Of a stretch of 64,000 nucleotides of DNA, positions 53,801-64,000 are shown in pieces. The notes under the pieces were generated by a model. The model was not told where the DNA came from. It did not search any database and saw nothing but the letters and a program-made list of their open reading frames with translations. The position numbers and the translations under genes were made by a program. The stretch is taken from contig NC_033625.1 of NCBI RefSeq assembly GCF_001540865.1, positions 14,669,339 through 14,733,338 of the forward strand, written 5' to 3'. Numbering within the stretch: position 1 is the first letter of the stretch; each line of letters begins with the position of its first letter. This stretch comes from Ananas comosus. Its lineage: Eukaryota > Streptophyta > Magnoliopsida > Poales > Bromeliaceae.

Positions 53801-54157
53801 AGCTTCCGATTGTAGTTCGATATTTCTTAAATCATCCAACCAAGTTTTTGATTACAAGGTAAATCTCCCTCTCAGCAACTTCAAAGCTAAATAACTCTTT
53901 CTTTCTTTCTTTCTTTGTGGTGAGATGTTCTATAAATTGAATACTTGGGCAATAAAAATGTCGTCGGCTTTTATCGACAGGTGTATTTCATCGACTTGGA
54001 TATGAAACCTCTAGAGAAGATGGTATACTACTACGAGTTGGATCAAAAGATAGTAGATCTCTATACGAGGGCCGAGGAGATCCAACGAAGTTCGGCGCAA
54101 TCGTGGCCGATGAACAACGGAGATAATTGCGACAGGAAAATGCAATGCCAAAGTTGA
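50082..54157 (+). CDS. IPK1: Inositol-pentakisphosphate 2-kinase
   Basis: Seven coding exons, 50082-50183, 50832-51035, 51987-52131, 52458-52498, 52598-52708, 53271-53858 and 53981-54157, all in phase, give 455 residues, close to plant IPK1. The nucleotide-binding Gly-rich loop is YKGEGAANLILAY (about 15-27), followed by GKVLRIQK. Further family stretches are HRPISRVNAAKIDTLSDSAL, VEIKPKCGFLP (about 161-171), APQNNLRVFLNGSLIFGG, LDIEGAIHAYYD and TAKDCSLMISF, then FDYKVYFIDLDMKP. The CxxC at 322/325 with a following His matches the zinc site of plant IPK1. The enzyme adds the 2-phosphate to InsP5, the last step to phytate (InsP6), and affects phosphate sensing. A short Met-Glu-Met start and a GT/AG leader intron precede it. 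Confidence 0.96.
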
Positions 54158-54888
54158 GAACGGCATCGAAAAATTGTTCTTTTGTTGTATTCTAGACGAA
54201 CCAAACAACCCAAAAATGTCGGTGATCAACATTTTTACAACGAATTTTCTTCTGAGGATATCAAACTACAGGACTAATCTCTCTTAGGTGAAAGATTAGG
54301 GACTAAACTGTAATTTGTCGAAAGCTCAGGGCCACAACCTGCTCAACTATTATACTTGTGTAATACTATATATTATACTTCACTGTATCAATATTGTCGA
54401 CACAACACTTCATGTTTTAATCTCATTCGGTATATTGCGTAGTTATTTTGATGTTTGTTAACATTCATTGATGTCGAATTAATCATCTTTCTTTTAATTT
54501 TTCACTTTTTTTTAAAAACAAATCCAAGACTATTTTTTATCTTATATAGAAAGAAAGTGACTTTTTCGTGCAGTGCAAGTGGGCCAGATATTTCGTTTTT
54601 TATTTTAGTCCTCAACTTATATTTTTCATAATCAGATCTTAATTCAGTCTCTATTATAAAATAAAAAAAATGCTATTCATTTCAATAAAAATTAGTCCAT
54701 GTAGAAAAAAGTTCGGTTACAGGGACCTGAATGTAAAATTGTAGAAATACAGGGATTATTCGTACATTCTCAACCTTTGTCCTCTGTGTAGCGCGAGGCC
54801 TTTTTTATTAATAAAATAATAATGCAATAATAATAAATAATTAATAGAAACTGCTGCTTCAACGGAACGTCGCTCTCCCCACATCATC
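54158..54888. other. Spacer between IPK1 and the Tm-1-like gene
   Basis: IPK1 3' flank followed by repeat-like sequence with GGGACTAAACTGTAA and inverse-like TTACAGGGACCTGAATG ends (about 54298-54740), similar to debris in the auxilin-like intron 1. No gene. Confidence 0.4.
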
Positions 54889-54895
54889 TATAAAC
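54889..54895 (+). promoter_or_regulatory. TATA box of the Tm-1-like gene
   Basis: TATAAAC 142 bases before the start codon at 55037. The leader contains a telo-box AAACCCTAACCCTAG (54971-54985) and a short upstream ORF. Confidence 0.55.
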
Positions 54896-54932
54896 ACCCA
54901 CCACAGTCGAAGCAGTGGAGGGAGAGAGAGAG

Positions 54933-55022
54933 ATGATCACATTTCCCCCCGTTCGATCACCAACCCCTAGAAACCCTAACCCTAGATCAGAATCGATCGA
55001 TCGAGAGAGAGAGGGAGAGTAG
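54933..55022 (+). promoter_or_regulatory. Upstream ORF in the Tm-1-like leader
   Basis: ATG at 54933 and stop TAG at 55020-55022 make a 29-codon frame that ends 14 bases before the main ATG. It lies downstream of the TATA box, so it is probably in the mRNA and could lower translation or require reinitiation. Confidence 0.5.
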
Positions 55023-55036
55023 GAGGGGGAGGGGAA

Positions 55037-57996
55037 ATGGCGGGAGCGGAGAGGACGGCGCAGGTGCTCTGCATCGGCACCGCCGACACCAAGCTCGAGG
55101 AGCTCCGGTTCCTCGCCGATCGCGTCGGATCCGATCTGAGCGCCTTCTCCAAAGGTTTCTCGTTGAAGGTATTGGAACGATTTTCTCGTGACTGGTTCGT
55201 AGATCGGGTGTTTCTGGTGATTTGATGCAATTTGATCACGAATTATGAGCTTGTTTGAGCTGAAATAGGCTCTTCTAGCTTGATACTGGTTTTGTTTTTG
55301 TACCCTTGATCAATGCGCGTAATGGGGATTTTCGATTAATTCTCTGAAGTTTCTTTCTGTAATTTGTGCAATTTGATTTAGTTTTCGAATTTCTTACTGT
55401 AAGGGGTTTTAGTAACTACAACTTCAACTTCATTAAGAAATGATTGGGTACATCGCTCTCATATGGGTAAAAAAGTTCATTAGAAATGTTAGTTTTCTTT
55501 GATTCAAATTGTTAAAATGGTTAAATGATTTATTGATAGGATCTTTCAATATCTGCAATTTGTGGAGGCTATGCAATGTATTATGCACTAACTCCGCTGA
55601 GTCTCATGGAGGGGTTCTGACAATTATATGCTTTCTTACTGACAAGTGAAGTGATATTCGACTTCTCTTTTTGTGGAAAATTTGGCAGGTACAAGTCAGC
55701 ATAATCGATGTTTCCACGAGTACAAATAAAATGCCAAGCTTGGATGATATCCCTTTTGTACCCAGAGAGGCGATACTCTCTTGTTATTTGGGTACCGTAG
55801 AACATTCATCTTTTGAGCTTCCAGATGACAGAGGTGAAGCTGTTGCGGTTATGTCCAAAGCTCTTACTTGTTTTCTGAACAAAACATACGAAGAAGGCAT
55901 CCTTTTAGGAGCTATAGGCTTAGGAGGAAGTGGAGGGACCGCGTTACTCTCTCCTGCATTCGGATCTCTTCCTCTTGGAGTGCCTAAGCTTATTGTATCA
56001 ACTGTTGCTAGTGGTCAAACTCAACCATACATTGGAACATCGGATTTAGTATTGTTTCCGTCGGTTGTGGACATATGTGGGGTTAACAACGTTAGCAGGG
56101 TCATATTGTCGAATGCTGGAGCAGCTTTTGCTGGAATGGTTGTTGGAAAGTTGTTGGCATCTGATGAATCCAGTGAAATGAGTAAGAGGCCCACAGTTGG
56201 CCTAACTATGTTTGGAGTTACAACTCCGTGCGTAAATGCTGTGAAAGAACGACTGAGGCAAGAAGGGTACGAGACTCTTGTATTTCATGCCACTGGTGTT
56301 GGCGGAAAAGCTATGGAGGAACTTGTGAGGGGTGGGTATATACAGGTCAGCTTGACTACTATTTTCTCCTTTTATAGTGAAGGAAATGTTCTTCAAAGAA
56401 TTCTCTTCCTATTAAGTAGATATGTCAATCTTGACATAGTATTTTATTTAGGGTCTGTTTGGCTTGACTGGAGCTTTGGCATAAGTGTTGTATTACAGTA
56501 TTAGATGAGCTTTTCAAAGAAGCAATAATAGCTCTTTTACTAAAATCAAAAGCTTCCAGTAGCAGCACCCACAAGCAAATGTTTCAAATTAGAGTTTTTA
56601 TTTTTGAGGCCTAGAAGCTATATTAGGCTTCTTACTGTAGCTAAAGCTCCAAGTTTAATTTGTCAAACATCTGGATGATGCTGCTCATAGTAGAGAAGCA
56701 GCTGTAGAAGCCAGACCAAACAGGCACTTTAAAGTGAATACTCAATTCTTTTGCTATTTTGAATGTTATTCTTAAGTCCATATTTGCTGCTAAATGCGTT
56801 CATATGCTCAGTCATTGTATGACTTTTTTTGCTGCTTGCAATTCCAAATCATTTCCCGGTTCTCTTCTTTTTTCTTGCCCCTGAAAATCTCCTCATTTTT
56901 ACTTCATTTTCTTGGATGGATGTAGGGCGTGTTGGATATCACAACAACAGAAGTTGCTGACTACATAGTTGGTGGCATCATGGCATGTGATAGCACACGA
57001 TTCGATGCTATTATAGAGAAGAAGATTCCCTTAGTTCTTAGTATTGGAGCTTTGGATATGGTTAACTTCGGACCTCGTGATACAATACCTACCATCTTTG
57101 CGCATAGAAAGATTCATATACATAATGAGCAGGTCAAATCTCAGTCTTCCAATTTCTTCATATTCCATAATTCGTTAAATTAGACCTTTGATGTGGCTTG
57201 TTAAGTGGCTCAGTTTATGCATTTAGTTATGTTCTATATATTATATGCACCATATTTATATATGCTGCGAACATGCAAATTAGTGTTCAACTTAAAGGGC
57301 TTGTACTAATTCTTGTGCCATTAGAATTATATTTTTCATGTGTTAATACTGTTCTTTTTACGATTTCTTGCATAATATGTTAGACAGAATATGTCAGAAG
57401 ATAATTATAGTTTACAATTGCCAACATTTGCAGGTTTCACTAATGCGAACTTCTGTGGAAGAGAATAAGAAATTTGCTCAGTTTATTGCCAACAAATTGA
57501 ACAAATCATCATCAAGAATTACTGTTTGCCTTCCACAGAAGGGTGTCTCTGCTCTTGATGCACCTGGAAAGTCATTTTATGATCCAGAGGCTACTTCGGT
57601 GTTAATTGATGAATTAGATAAACTTATTGAGAAAAGCGAAGAACGACAGGTTTCATCAATATTTTTCTTTAATTTTTTTGCTAGCATACTTCTCATTTAT
57701 AGATGCTTAGATATGTACCTGCAAAAACTATCTATTCCCATGTGTATATATGCTCATCCCTGCGACATCTGAATTTCTAATATGCCCTAGAAAAACTTTC
57801 TTCCGTTTATGCCTTTGTACTTTACAGAAATATATCTCTTTTATAAAGTGCTTTTCTTATGCAAAACTTCCCCATGAATTGAATCACCCCCCAACTTAAA
57901 GAGGAGGCAATTTTGATAAGAAATTGCACTTTTATGGGTGTGTGTGAAAATTTAGATTTTACAAGGCATATTTATAGATAGATGATTTTGCGGATG

Positions 57997-58053
<57 letters not shown>

Positions 58054-60042
58054 ACCCTGTATATTTACGCAGGATCTTTTTCCCTTCAAAAGAAATGTAA
58101 AAGGAGTTATTCTCTCAATAGGTGGTGATTCTTCCGTACCATATTAATGATCCCGAATTTGCAAACGCCTTGGTAGACTCATTCTTAAAGATGGAAGCTA
58201 AGATCAATAAGAGTACGACTCCTCGACGAAGTGCTGTCCTTGCACAGAAGCAAAAAATGAATGTAAAAGAGTTTGTTTCAGAGGGTAACATTTCAGATGA
58301 TAGATCCATTTGGCGAACTCCAGTCGACTTTCCTGATGCAAAACCAGGTTACTCGATATTCTTTATTCATTATATGTAAAATATCCTGCATTAATTTCGT
58401 AGTCTCGCATGTTGTCATTAAGCTATAAAATTATTCTGCTTGTAAGGAAAACCTGCAAAATAGCTTTATGATGTTTAGGTCATTTCCAAAATCCCTTTTC
58501 GTCTTTTTAATGGGACTTGACTTGCTAACTGTTAATTTGATTGTCTTTCTTTTGCTAGTTTACTATCTAGAATAAGTTGGGAGGGTAAATTAAGAATTGC
58601 TTTTCATATTTTTGCTTATAAAAGGAGCAAAATTGTTAACATTTAAGGGCTTCGGATACTCCCTTTGTTAGCAAATAGTCAAAGCTAGTGCTTATTCTGA
58701 AGCCACATTTGCTGTCGTTCTTTGATAATTGGAGTGTAGCTGATCCAACAGTTGGTTCTGATCAACTGAAAACTGTATCATAGCCTTGTTGACTTATATA
58801 AATCGGAACAATGACGGGAAGTTGCCAAGTGGTAAAATAATAATAATAATAATAATAATGTTTGGCTTAATTTAATCAATTCTTCAAGGTGGCAAAGTGA
58901 AGTTTGCAATATTTAAGTGGGGTTTTCTTACATTTTTGCCTTGCACCTTCTTACTATGTGGTAATGAGTTATCCAACCATCTTGAACAGAAACTGTGCGG
59001 CGGACAAGGGCTATACTGCATGAACTGAAGCAAGAGGTAAATAAAGGCATACCTATAATTGGGGCAGGTGCTGGGACTGGCATATCAGCGAAGTTTGAAG
59101 AAGCCGGTGGTGTTGATCTGATAGTCTTGTATAACTCTGGGCGATTTCGAATGGCCGGGAGGGGTTCATTGGCTGGGTTGCTGCCATTCGCGGATGCAAA
59201 TGCGGTTGTACTTGACATGGCCAATGAAGTGTTACCAGTGAGTCTTCTCTTATTTCTTGTGGAAAATTAAGAAATAGTGGACTAACTAATAAAGCATTTC
59301 AAACAAGTACAAAGAAAAAGTTGTACTTGCGAAAGCAGGAGATTTCTTTTTCTTTTTTGCTTTTGTTAATTTCAGATTTCGTTCCAATTTTATCTTTTAC
59401 TGCCTGACGACTGCATGAACATTATACACAGCACATATGAAATTGTGCAACTATCATGTTAGTCATGCATTGTTTTCCTGCAGTGGGGGTTAATCTGGTT
59501 CAAAAAGTGGAAATTGGGCTTAAGTTGCAAACCAATAAAAGAGTCATATTTCTTCTTCAAGAAGAAAATTTTAAAAACAATCCTTTCGAAAGGGGCCTAT
59601 ATATGATATTGCTTACTCTCTACAAACTTCACCCAAATTATAATGGCTATTACATGTGTAGGTGGTAAAAAGAGTACCGGTTCTTGCTGGAGTATGTGCT
59701 ACCGATCCTTTTCGCCGAATGGATTACTTTCTGAAGCAACTAGAAGCGATTGGATTTGCAGGGGTGCAGAACTTCCCAACTGTTGGATTGTTTGATGGTA
59801 ACTTCCGCCAAAACTTGGAAGAAACAGGAATGGGTTACAGGTAGAGTTGCTTTCCTTCTTTAGCGTTGTTGATATTAATTGTTTAGCAAACTCTTTCTTT
59901 TGGAAAACAAAGAAACGAAGAGAATTTACTACCGCACTTCTCGCTTTCTATCGTCAAACAGAACCCATGTGTATATAGCTTTGGCACCAATTCCACAGTA
60001 TCAAAATTAAAGATATCTGTCCTGCATACCTTTAACCACATA

Positions 60043-60085
<43 letters not shown>

Positions 60086-61399
60086 GAAACATGCACTTAG
60101 CATTTGTAGTCATTTATTTAGTAGTCTTCACTGTAAGAATATAGTTATAAAAGGAAGTTGCTTGTGTTGAAAGCATATATTAACATCTGTTCAACTTAGT
60201 AATTCGGTATTAAGTAATGCATGCCCACAACCGTTTTATATGTGCATAGCAAATAAGGAACCAATCCAACTCACAGGAAGGTGAGATTCATTGGTCACAG
60301 CGCAGTCCACGCCACCATTTCAACCGGCAAATATGAATGAATCTTAGCCTCTGTAGAAAACGAAAAAAAAAAAGAAGATTTTTTTTTAAAAAAAGGGTGA
60401 TATCTTTCGGTATTCTGCAACTCTAGCTTGTTTTTAAGCTTTTAAGGAGCTACTAAATTAAGTGTTGTCTCTCAAATTACTCACTGCTTTTGTTTTGGCT
60501 TTGTTGGTGCTTTGGGAGCTTGGAGGTAGAGATGATACACAGAGCTCATAATGCGGGCTTCGTGACGACTCCGTATGCTTTTAATCAAGAGGAAGCCATT
60601 GCGATGGCCAAAGCTGGTGCTGATATTATCGTGGCGCATATGGGTCTAACCACATCGGGATCAATCGGTGCAAAGACTACCGTCACTTTAGACGATAGCG
60701 TTGTGCGTGTTCAGGCCATTGCCGACGCCGCAGTCAGGGTCAATCCTAATATTATTGTTCTCTGCCACGGAGGTAAGTTATATTTAACTTGCTGATGCTG
60801 CTGTTTCTTATAATGTCTTGCAACGCTTAGCATAAACAGGGTCGGTTCCGCAACCGTTCGATTGTTACAATCAAGCTCCCAACCTGTGCCCTAGTGTTCG
60901 CAATTTTACCCGTTTCATTAATTCATTCTTGTTAAATTGGCGGAACTGCCTGTCTACTCACCATAGATAAGTCCAGAAGCTGTTTACGGGGCAGTTTGCT
61001 CGAGATTTTGTGAATATCTATATCCAGTTTGAAGACTCTCAGTGCAGTGCAATTGACCCATTGTTTAGCTACCGCAAGCTGAGAAAAATGATTTTTTTTT
61101 CCCGTTTCCAAGTGCTCTGATAAGTTATGCAGGATTCAGAAGTAGTACTCATCTCTTGCAAGCTATTTTTATTTTCACACTAAACTGAAATGATAAGTTG
61201 ACACTAAACCGAGTCCTATATAATATTTTTGTATCATGCAGGTCCCATATCGGGTCCTCGGGAAGCCGAGTTCATATTAAAGAGCACAAAAGGAGTTCAC
61301 GGGTTCTACGGCGCGTCGAGCATGGAGCGGTTGCCCGTGGAGCAAGCTATCACAACCACCGTGAAAGAGTACAAATGCATTTCCATAAAAAGAGACTGA
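55037..61399 (+). CDS. Tm-1-like protein (UPF0261 domain plus TIM-barrel domain)
   Basis: Nine exons, 55037-55168, 55689-56345, 56926-57132, 57434-57649, 58122-58347, 58990-59237, 59662-59840, 60519-60772 and 61242-61399, join in phase to 758 residues, the size of tomato tm-1. The N-terminal UPF0261 half shows [68 protein letters not shown] and [16 protein letters not shown]. The C-terminal barrel shows [80 protein letters not shown] and [18 protein letters not shown]. In tomato the Tm-1 allele binds tobamovirus replication protein; the cellular role of the ordinary homologue is unknown. The intron before 60519 uses an AG in TTTGGGAG that keeps the frame; the next AG would give a stop. Confidence 0.95.
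56449..56730. mobile_element. hAT-type MITE in a Tm-1-like intron
   Basis: Left end TAGGGTCTGTTTGGCTTG, right end GCCAGACCAAACAGGCAC, which are inverted versions of each other. The interior is rich in AAGCTTC/GAAGC words. Similar sequence recurs in introns of PCBER-like, RER1, the 37777 gene and LPPE. Confidence 0.65.
57998..58051. repeat. TA microsatellite
   Basis: An almost pure TA run of about 26 units in the fourth intron of the Tm-1-like gene, about 70 bases before the exon 5 acceptor. No hairpin element is attached to it. Confidence 0.9.
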
Positions 61400-62006
61400 A
61401 ATAACAAAAAAATCCTGAGGTTTGCTCAAACTTGCTCCTCTTTTAACTGCATTACTTATATACTCGATGGTACAACATAGCTCACACTAGTTCTCGACAA
61501 ATTTGTGATCATTATATACTGTTAGTGTTGCCGCGTTACTTGATTGTCCGATTTCGTATGTTTGTGTGCTAATGCACGAGAACACAAGATTTAAAAAAAA
61601 AAGGTACGAATTAATGCCCTAGGAAATAGCATTTGATTCGTGTTTCTGTGAATTTACTCGAATTTTTACGGAGTGAAATGGTTCGAGTTGCGAAGTTCGA
61701 AGCACATAAGAGCGAAGGAAGCCCATGAAGAAATTCAAGAAATAAAAAGAAAAACTTAAGATAGGATGGCAAGGTAAACAACCCTCTATGCTTTTTTGTT
61801 TTTTAATATATTATCATTAATTTGGATTAAGATCATATTTCGGTTTATTTTTATATTATTATTTGTTTAGATATTAAATAATTTTTTTTCACTGATTAAA
61901 AGAAAAAGGTGAAATTGCTTGGCTATATCCCAAATAGTCGTATAAATTTCACATTATATAATATATAGTATATATTATTATTATTTATATATATATATAT
62001 ATATAT
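61400..62006. other. 3' flank of the Tm-1-like gene
   Basis: 3' UTR and AT-rich spacer ending in a TA tract at about 61987-62006. No gene. Confidence 0.4.
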
Positions 62007-62559
62007 GGTTCGGCTGGGACTAATTATATTATGAGTCGAATTCGCATTCATACTCATTAAGTTGTTTTCGTGGTAGAGTTTTCGAATCGACGATCATCAC
62101 GTTAAGTTATTTACCAGCATTGTAACTATCTAAAATTAAATTTTAGTAATTTTTTGAATCATTATCTTACGATCAGAGAGGTTTAACCAAATTATGAATT
62201 TTTCACGCTGTATTTGGTATTGCTAGATTTAACGTTGTTAAGAAGAATCGAAATTTGGCGAATTTTTGATAAAAAATCTATTCGACTACATGTTAAGATT
62301 AATAACTGCGATCTTGAATTGAAAAGACCGTATCATTCTTTTTAAGACGATCCGCGTTCGATTTGTTAGCGTTCATTTTTTGCCCATTGTGCGATGGTTA
62401 TTATGATTTTGAAAATTTAACAAATTTTTTTTAAGTTGCATAATACTCGTAGATCATTTAAAGTTTTAAACCGGATGTTCGTCGATTCGGAAGCTCTCAT
62501 ATTAAAAACTATTATGAGTACAAAGACTCTAAGTACATAATAGTAAAGTGCCATGGCCT
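62007..62559. mobile_element. Microsatellite-bounded hairpin element A
   Basis: Left arm ATTATGAGTCGAATTCGCAT and TCGAATCGACGATC; right arm TCGTCGATTCGGAAGCTCTC and AAACTATTATGAGTACAAAG, its inverse. TA runs border both sides. No protein coding. Confidence 0.75.
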
Positions 62560-62580
62560 ATATATATATAATATATATAT

Positions 62581-63118
62581 GAGAAGTGAGGCTACTATGT
62601 ATCCGGAAGTACGGAGCCTTCCGTGTTCCAGCTCGGTTTCGATGTTGGACTTTTGAATGTCATCGCGTCCGTTAAATTGATCTAGAGTATTTTGAGACCT
62701 AAAAAATAAATTTTATTATTTTTCGATATATTTGCCTAGTGATCAGAATGAGCTCAAATACAAATTTAAAGCCGTAATGAGCGATTTGAAGTTTGAATGA
62801 TATAGAGATATTCAAATAACGTAAATTTTGATAGAAATCTATTTATACTATAATTGAAACAAGATCAATATCCTTTGATTTAAAATTTTATGTTCATATT
62901 TATTAATTTTGTAAAGGATTTTTATTTGCAGCCGTTAATTTGAGCCCCTTTGTTCACTACGGAAATTGATATCGTAAAAATATAAAATTTATTCTAAGGT
63001 ATTCTAAATACTCTAGTCAAGTTTAACGGAGACGCGATCGACGATTCGAAAAGTCGGAATATCGAAAATGAGATGGAAGCACGAAAGGCTCCGTGCTTCG
63101 AAGCATGGAGTAGCCTCA

Positions 63119-63122
<4 letters not shown>
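62581..63122. mobile_element. Microsatellite-bounded hairpin element B
   Basis: Left terminus AGTGAGGCTACTATG, right terminus the inverse of GAGTGAGGCTACTCCATG. Near-terminal CGGAGCCTTCCGTG and GGCTCCGTGC match inverted. A TA run follows (63121-63153). Confidence 0.8.
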
Positions 63123-63154
<32 letters not shown>

Positions 63155-63157
<3 letters not shown>

Positions 63158-63747
63158 GTCCTGCTCATATAGAGCAGACTGCTATGCTCTCAGGAGCACG
63201 GGAGCACGGAGGCTTTTATGCTCCTGAGCTGTTTTCGATGATGAAATTTTTGAATTGACGATCGGCTCTGTTAGACTTGATCTAGCATATTTGAAGTTTT
63301 TAGAAAATAATTTTTGTAATTTTTTTATATCATTTACCTAGTGATCGAAAAAGTTCAAAATTAATAATTTTTAATAATTTATATCTGTCGTTTTCAAGTT
63401 TAACGGTGTAAAAGCATTTAAATCAGATGAAATTTTGATACAAAATTTTTTATACTCTTTATACTATTTACAACAAGATTAATATTTCTGATCGAAAATT
63501 ATAGTACTATATCACCACTTTTTATAGGATTTTTATTTTCAGCTGTTAAAAATTATTGATTTTGAATCCTTTTGATTGTTAGGTAAATGATATCAAAAAA
63601 TTACAAAAATTATTTTCTAGAAACTTCAAATACGTTACATCAAGTCTAACGGAACCGATCGTCGATTTGAAAATTCCATCATCGAAAACGACTTAGGAGC
63701 ACGGAGACCTCTGTGCTCCTGAAAGCATAGCAGTCCTGCTATATGCT
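63155..63747. mobile_element. Microsatellite-bounded hairpin element C, arms about 230 bp
   Basis: The longest visible inverted arms: GACTGCTATGCTCTCAGGAG, TTGACGATCGGCTCTGTTAG and AGAAAATAATTTTTGTAATT on the left all reappear inverted on the right. About 130 bases of unmatched loop separate them. TA runs flank both sides. Confidence 0.85.
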
Positions 63748-63763
63748 ATATATATATATATAT

Positions 63764-63803
<40 letters not shown>

Positions 63804-64000
63804 TTGGTATGCTATCGGTAGCACAAAAACTTCCGTGCTATCAAGTTGTTTTCAATGCCGCGGCTTCCAAATCAACAATCGGTTCCGTTAAATTTGATCT
63901 ACACTATTAAAAGTATTTGGAAACTAAATTTCATAATTTATCAGCATCATTTACCTATCAAATAAGTAGTCTAAAAATTAACGGCTAAAAATAAAAAATT
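63804..64000. mobile_element. Microsatellite-bounded hairpin element D, cut by window end
   Basis: Left arm only, after TA and GA runs: GGTATGCTATCGGTAGCAC, then the family core CAACAATCGGTTCCGTTAAA. The right arm would lie beyond the window. Confidence 0.65.

Noticed and set aside
50054..60795. IPK1 and Tm-1-like as one co-regulated unit
   Set aside because: They are same-strand neighbours, but the second gene has its own TATA box and leader, and there is no known pathway link.

Overview
This window is nuclear DNA of a flowering plant. Genes are split by GT/AG introns, coding exons are GC-rich against AT-rich flanks, 5' leaders carry telo-boxes and CT/GA tracts, and intergenic DNA is packed with MITEs, foldback elements, a SINE and LTR debris. 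GC-rich first exons and the general character of the proteins suggest a monocot. The repeat families remind me of pineapple-like commelinids, but that is a guess.

Layout. (1) 650-1240 (+): the last two exons of a PCBER/isoflavone-reductase-like NADPH reductase that begins outside the window. (2) 2635-5598 (-): RER1, the Golgi-to-ER retrieval receptor, complete in three coding exons. (3) About 6.1-15.5 kb: gene-free DNA with MITEs, an approximately 0.83-kb direct duplication split by a foldback element, tandem-armed hairpin repeats, and a solo LTR with a perfect 5-bp target duplication. (4) 16141-27507 (+): an auxilin-like J-domain protein in eight exons, with a 6.3-kb first intron holding decayed LTR-element sequence. 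(5) 27.5-30.1 kb: a hairpin element, a SINE with target duplications and a hAT-like repeat. (6) 30117-34798 (-): plastid ornithine carbamoyltransferase (OTC) in five exons. (7) 37777-41020 (+): a plant protein of unknown function with a coiled coil and a C-terminal membrane anchor. (8) 42333-45363 (-): lipid phosphate phosphatase epsilon (PAP2 family) in four exons. (9) 45.8-47.9 kb: a MITE and two tandem-armed foldbacks. (10) 50082-54157 (+): inositol-pentakisphosphate 2-kinase (IPK1), seven coding exons behind a 5'-UTR intron. (11) 55037-61399 (+): a Tm-1-like protein (UPF0261 plus TIM-barrel domain), nine exons. (12) 62.0-64.0 kb: a head-to-tail run of four microsatellite-bounded hairpin elements.

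The genes are unrelated housekeeping loci (secretory retrieval, clathrin uncoating, arginine synthesis, plastid lipid phosphatase, phytate synthesis); there is no operon-like logic. All exon joins were checked by hand for GT/AG borders and phase. The two GC-rich first exons (auxilin-like, OTC) are the only places where the reading frame does not close: each model lacks one base modulo three. The most unusual content is the repeat biology: several families of long-armed hairpin elements, many bounded by TA or GA microsatellites and many inside introns. I did not find a convincing new multi-gene system.
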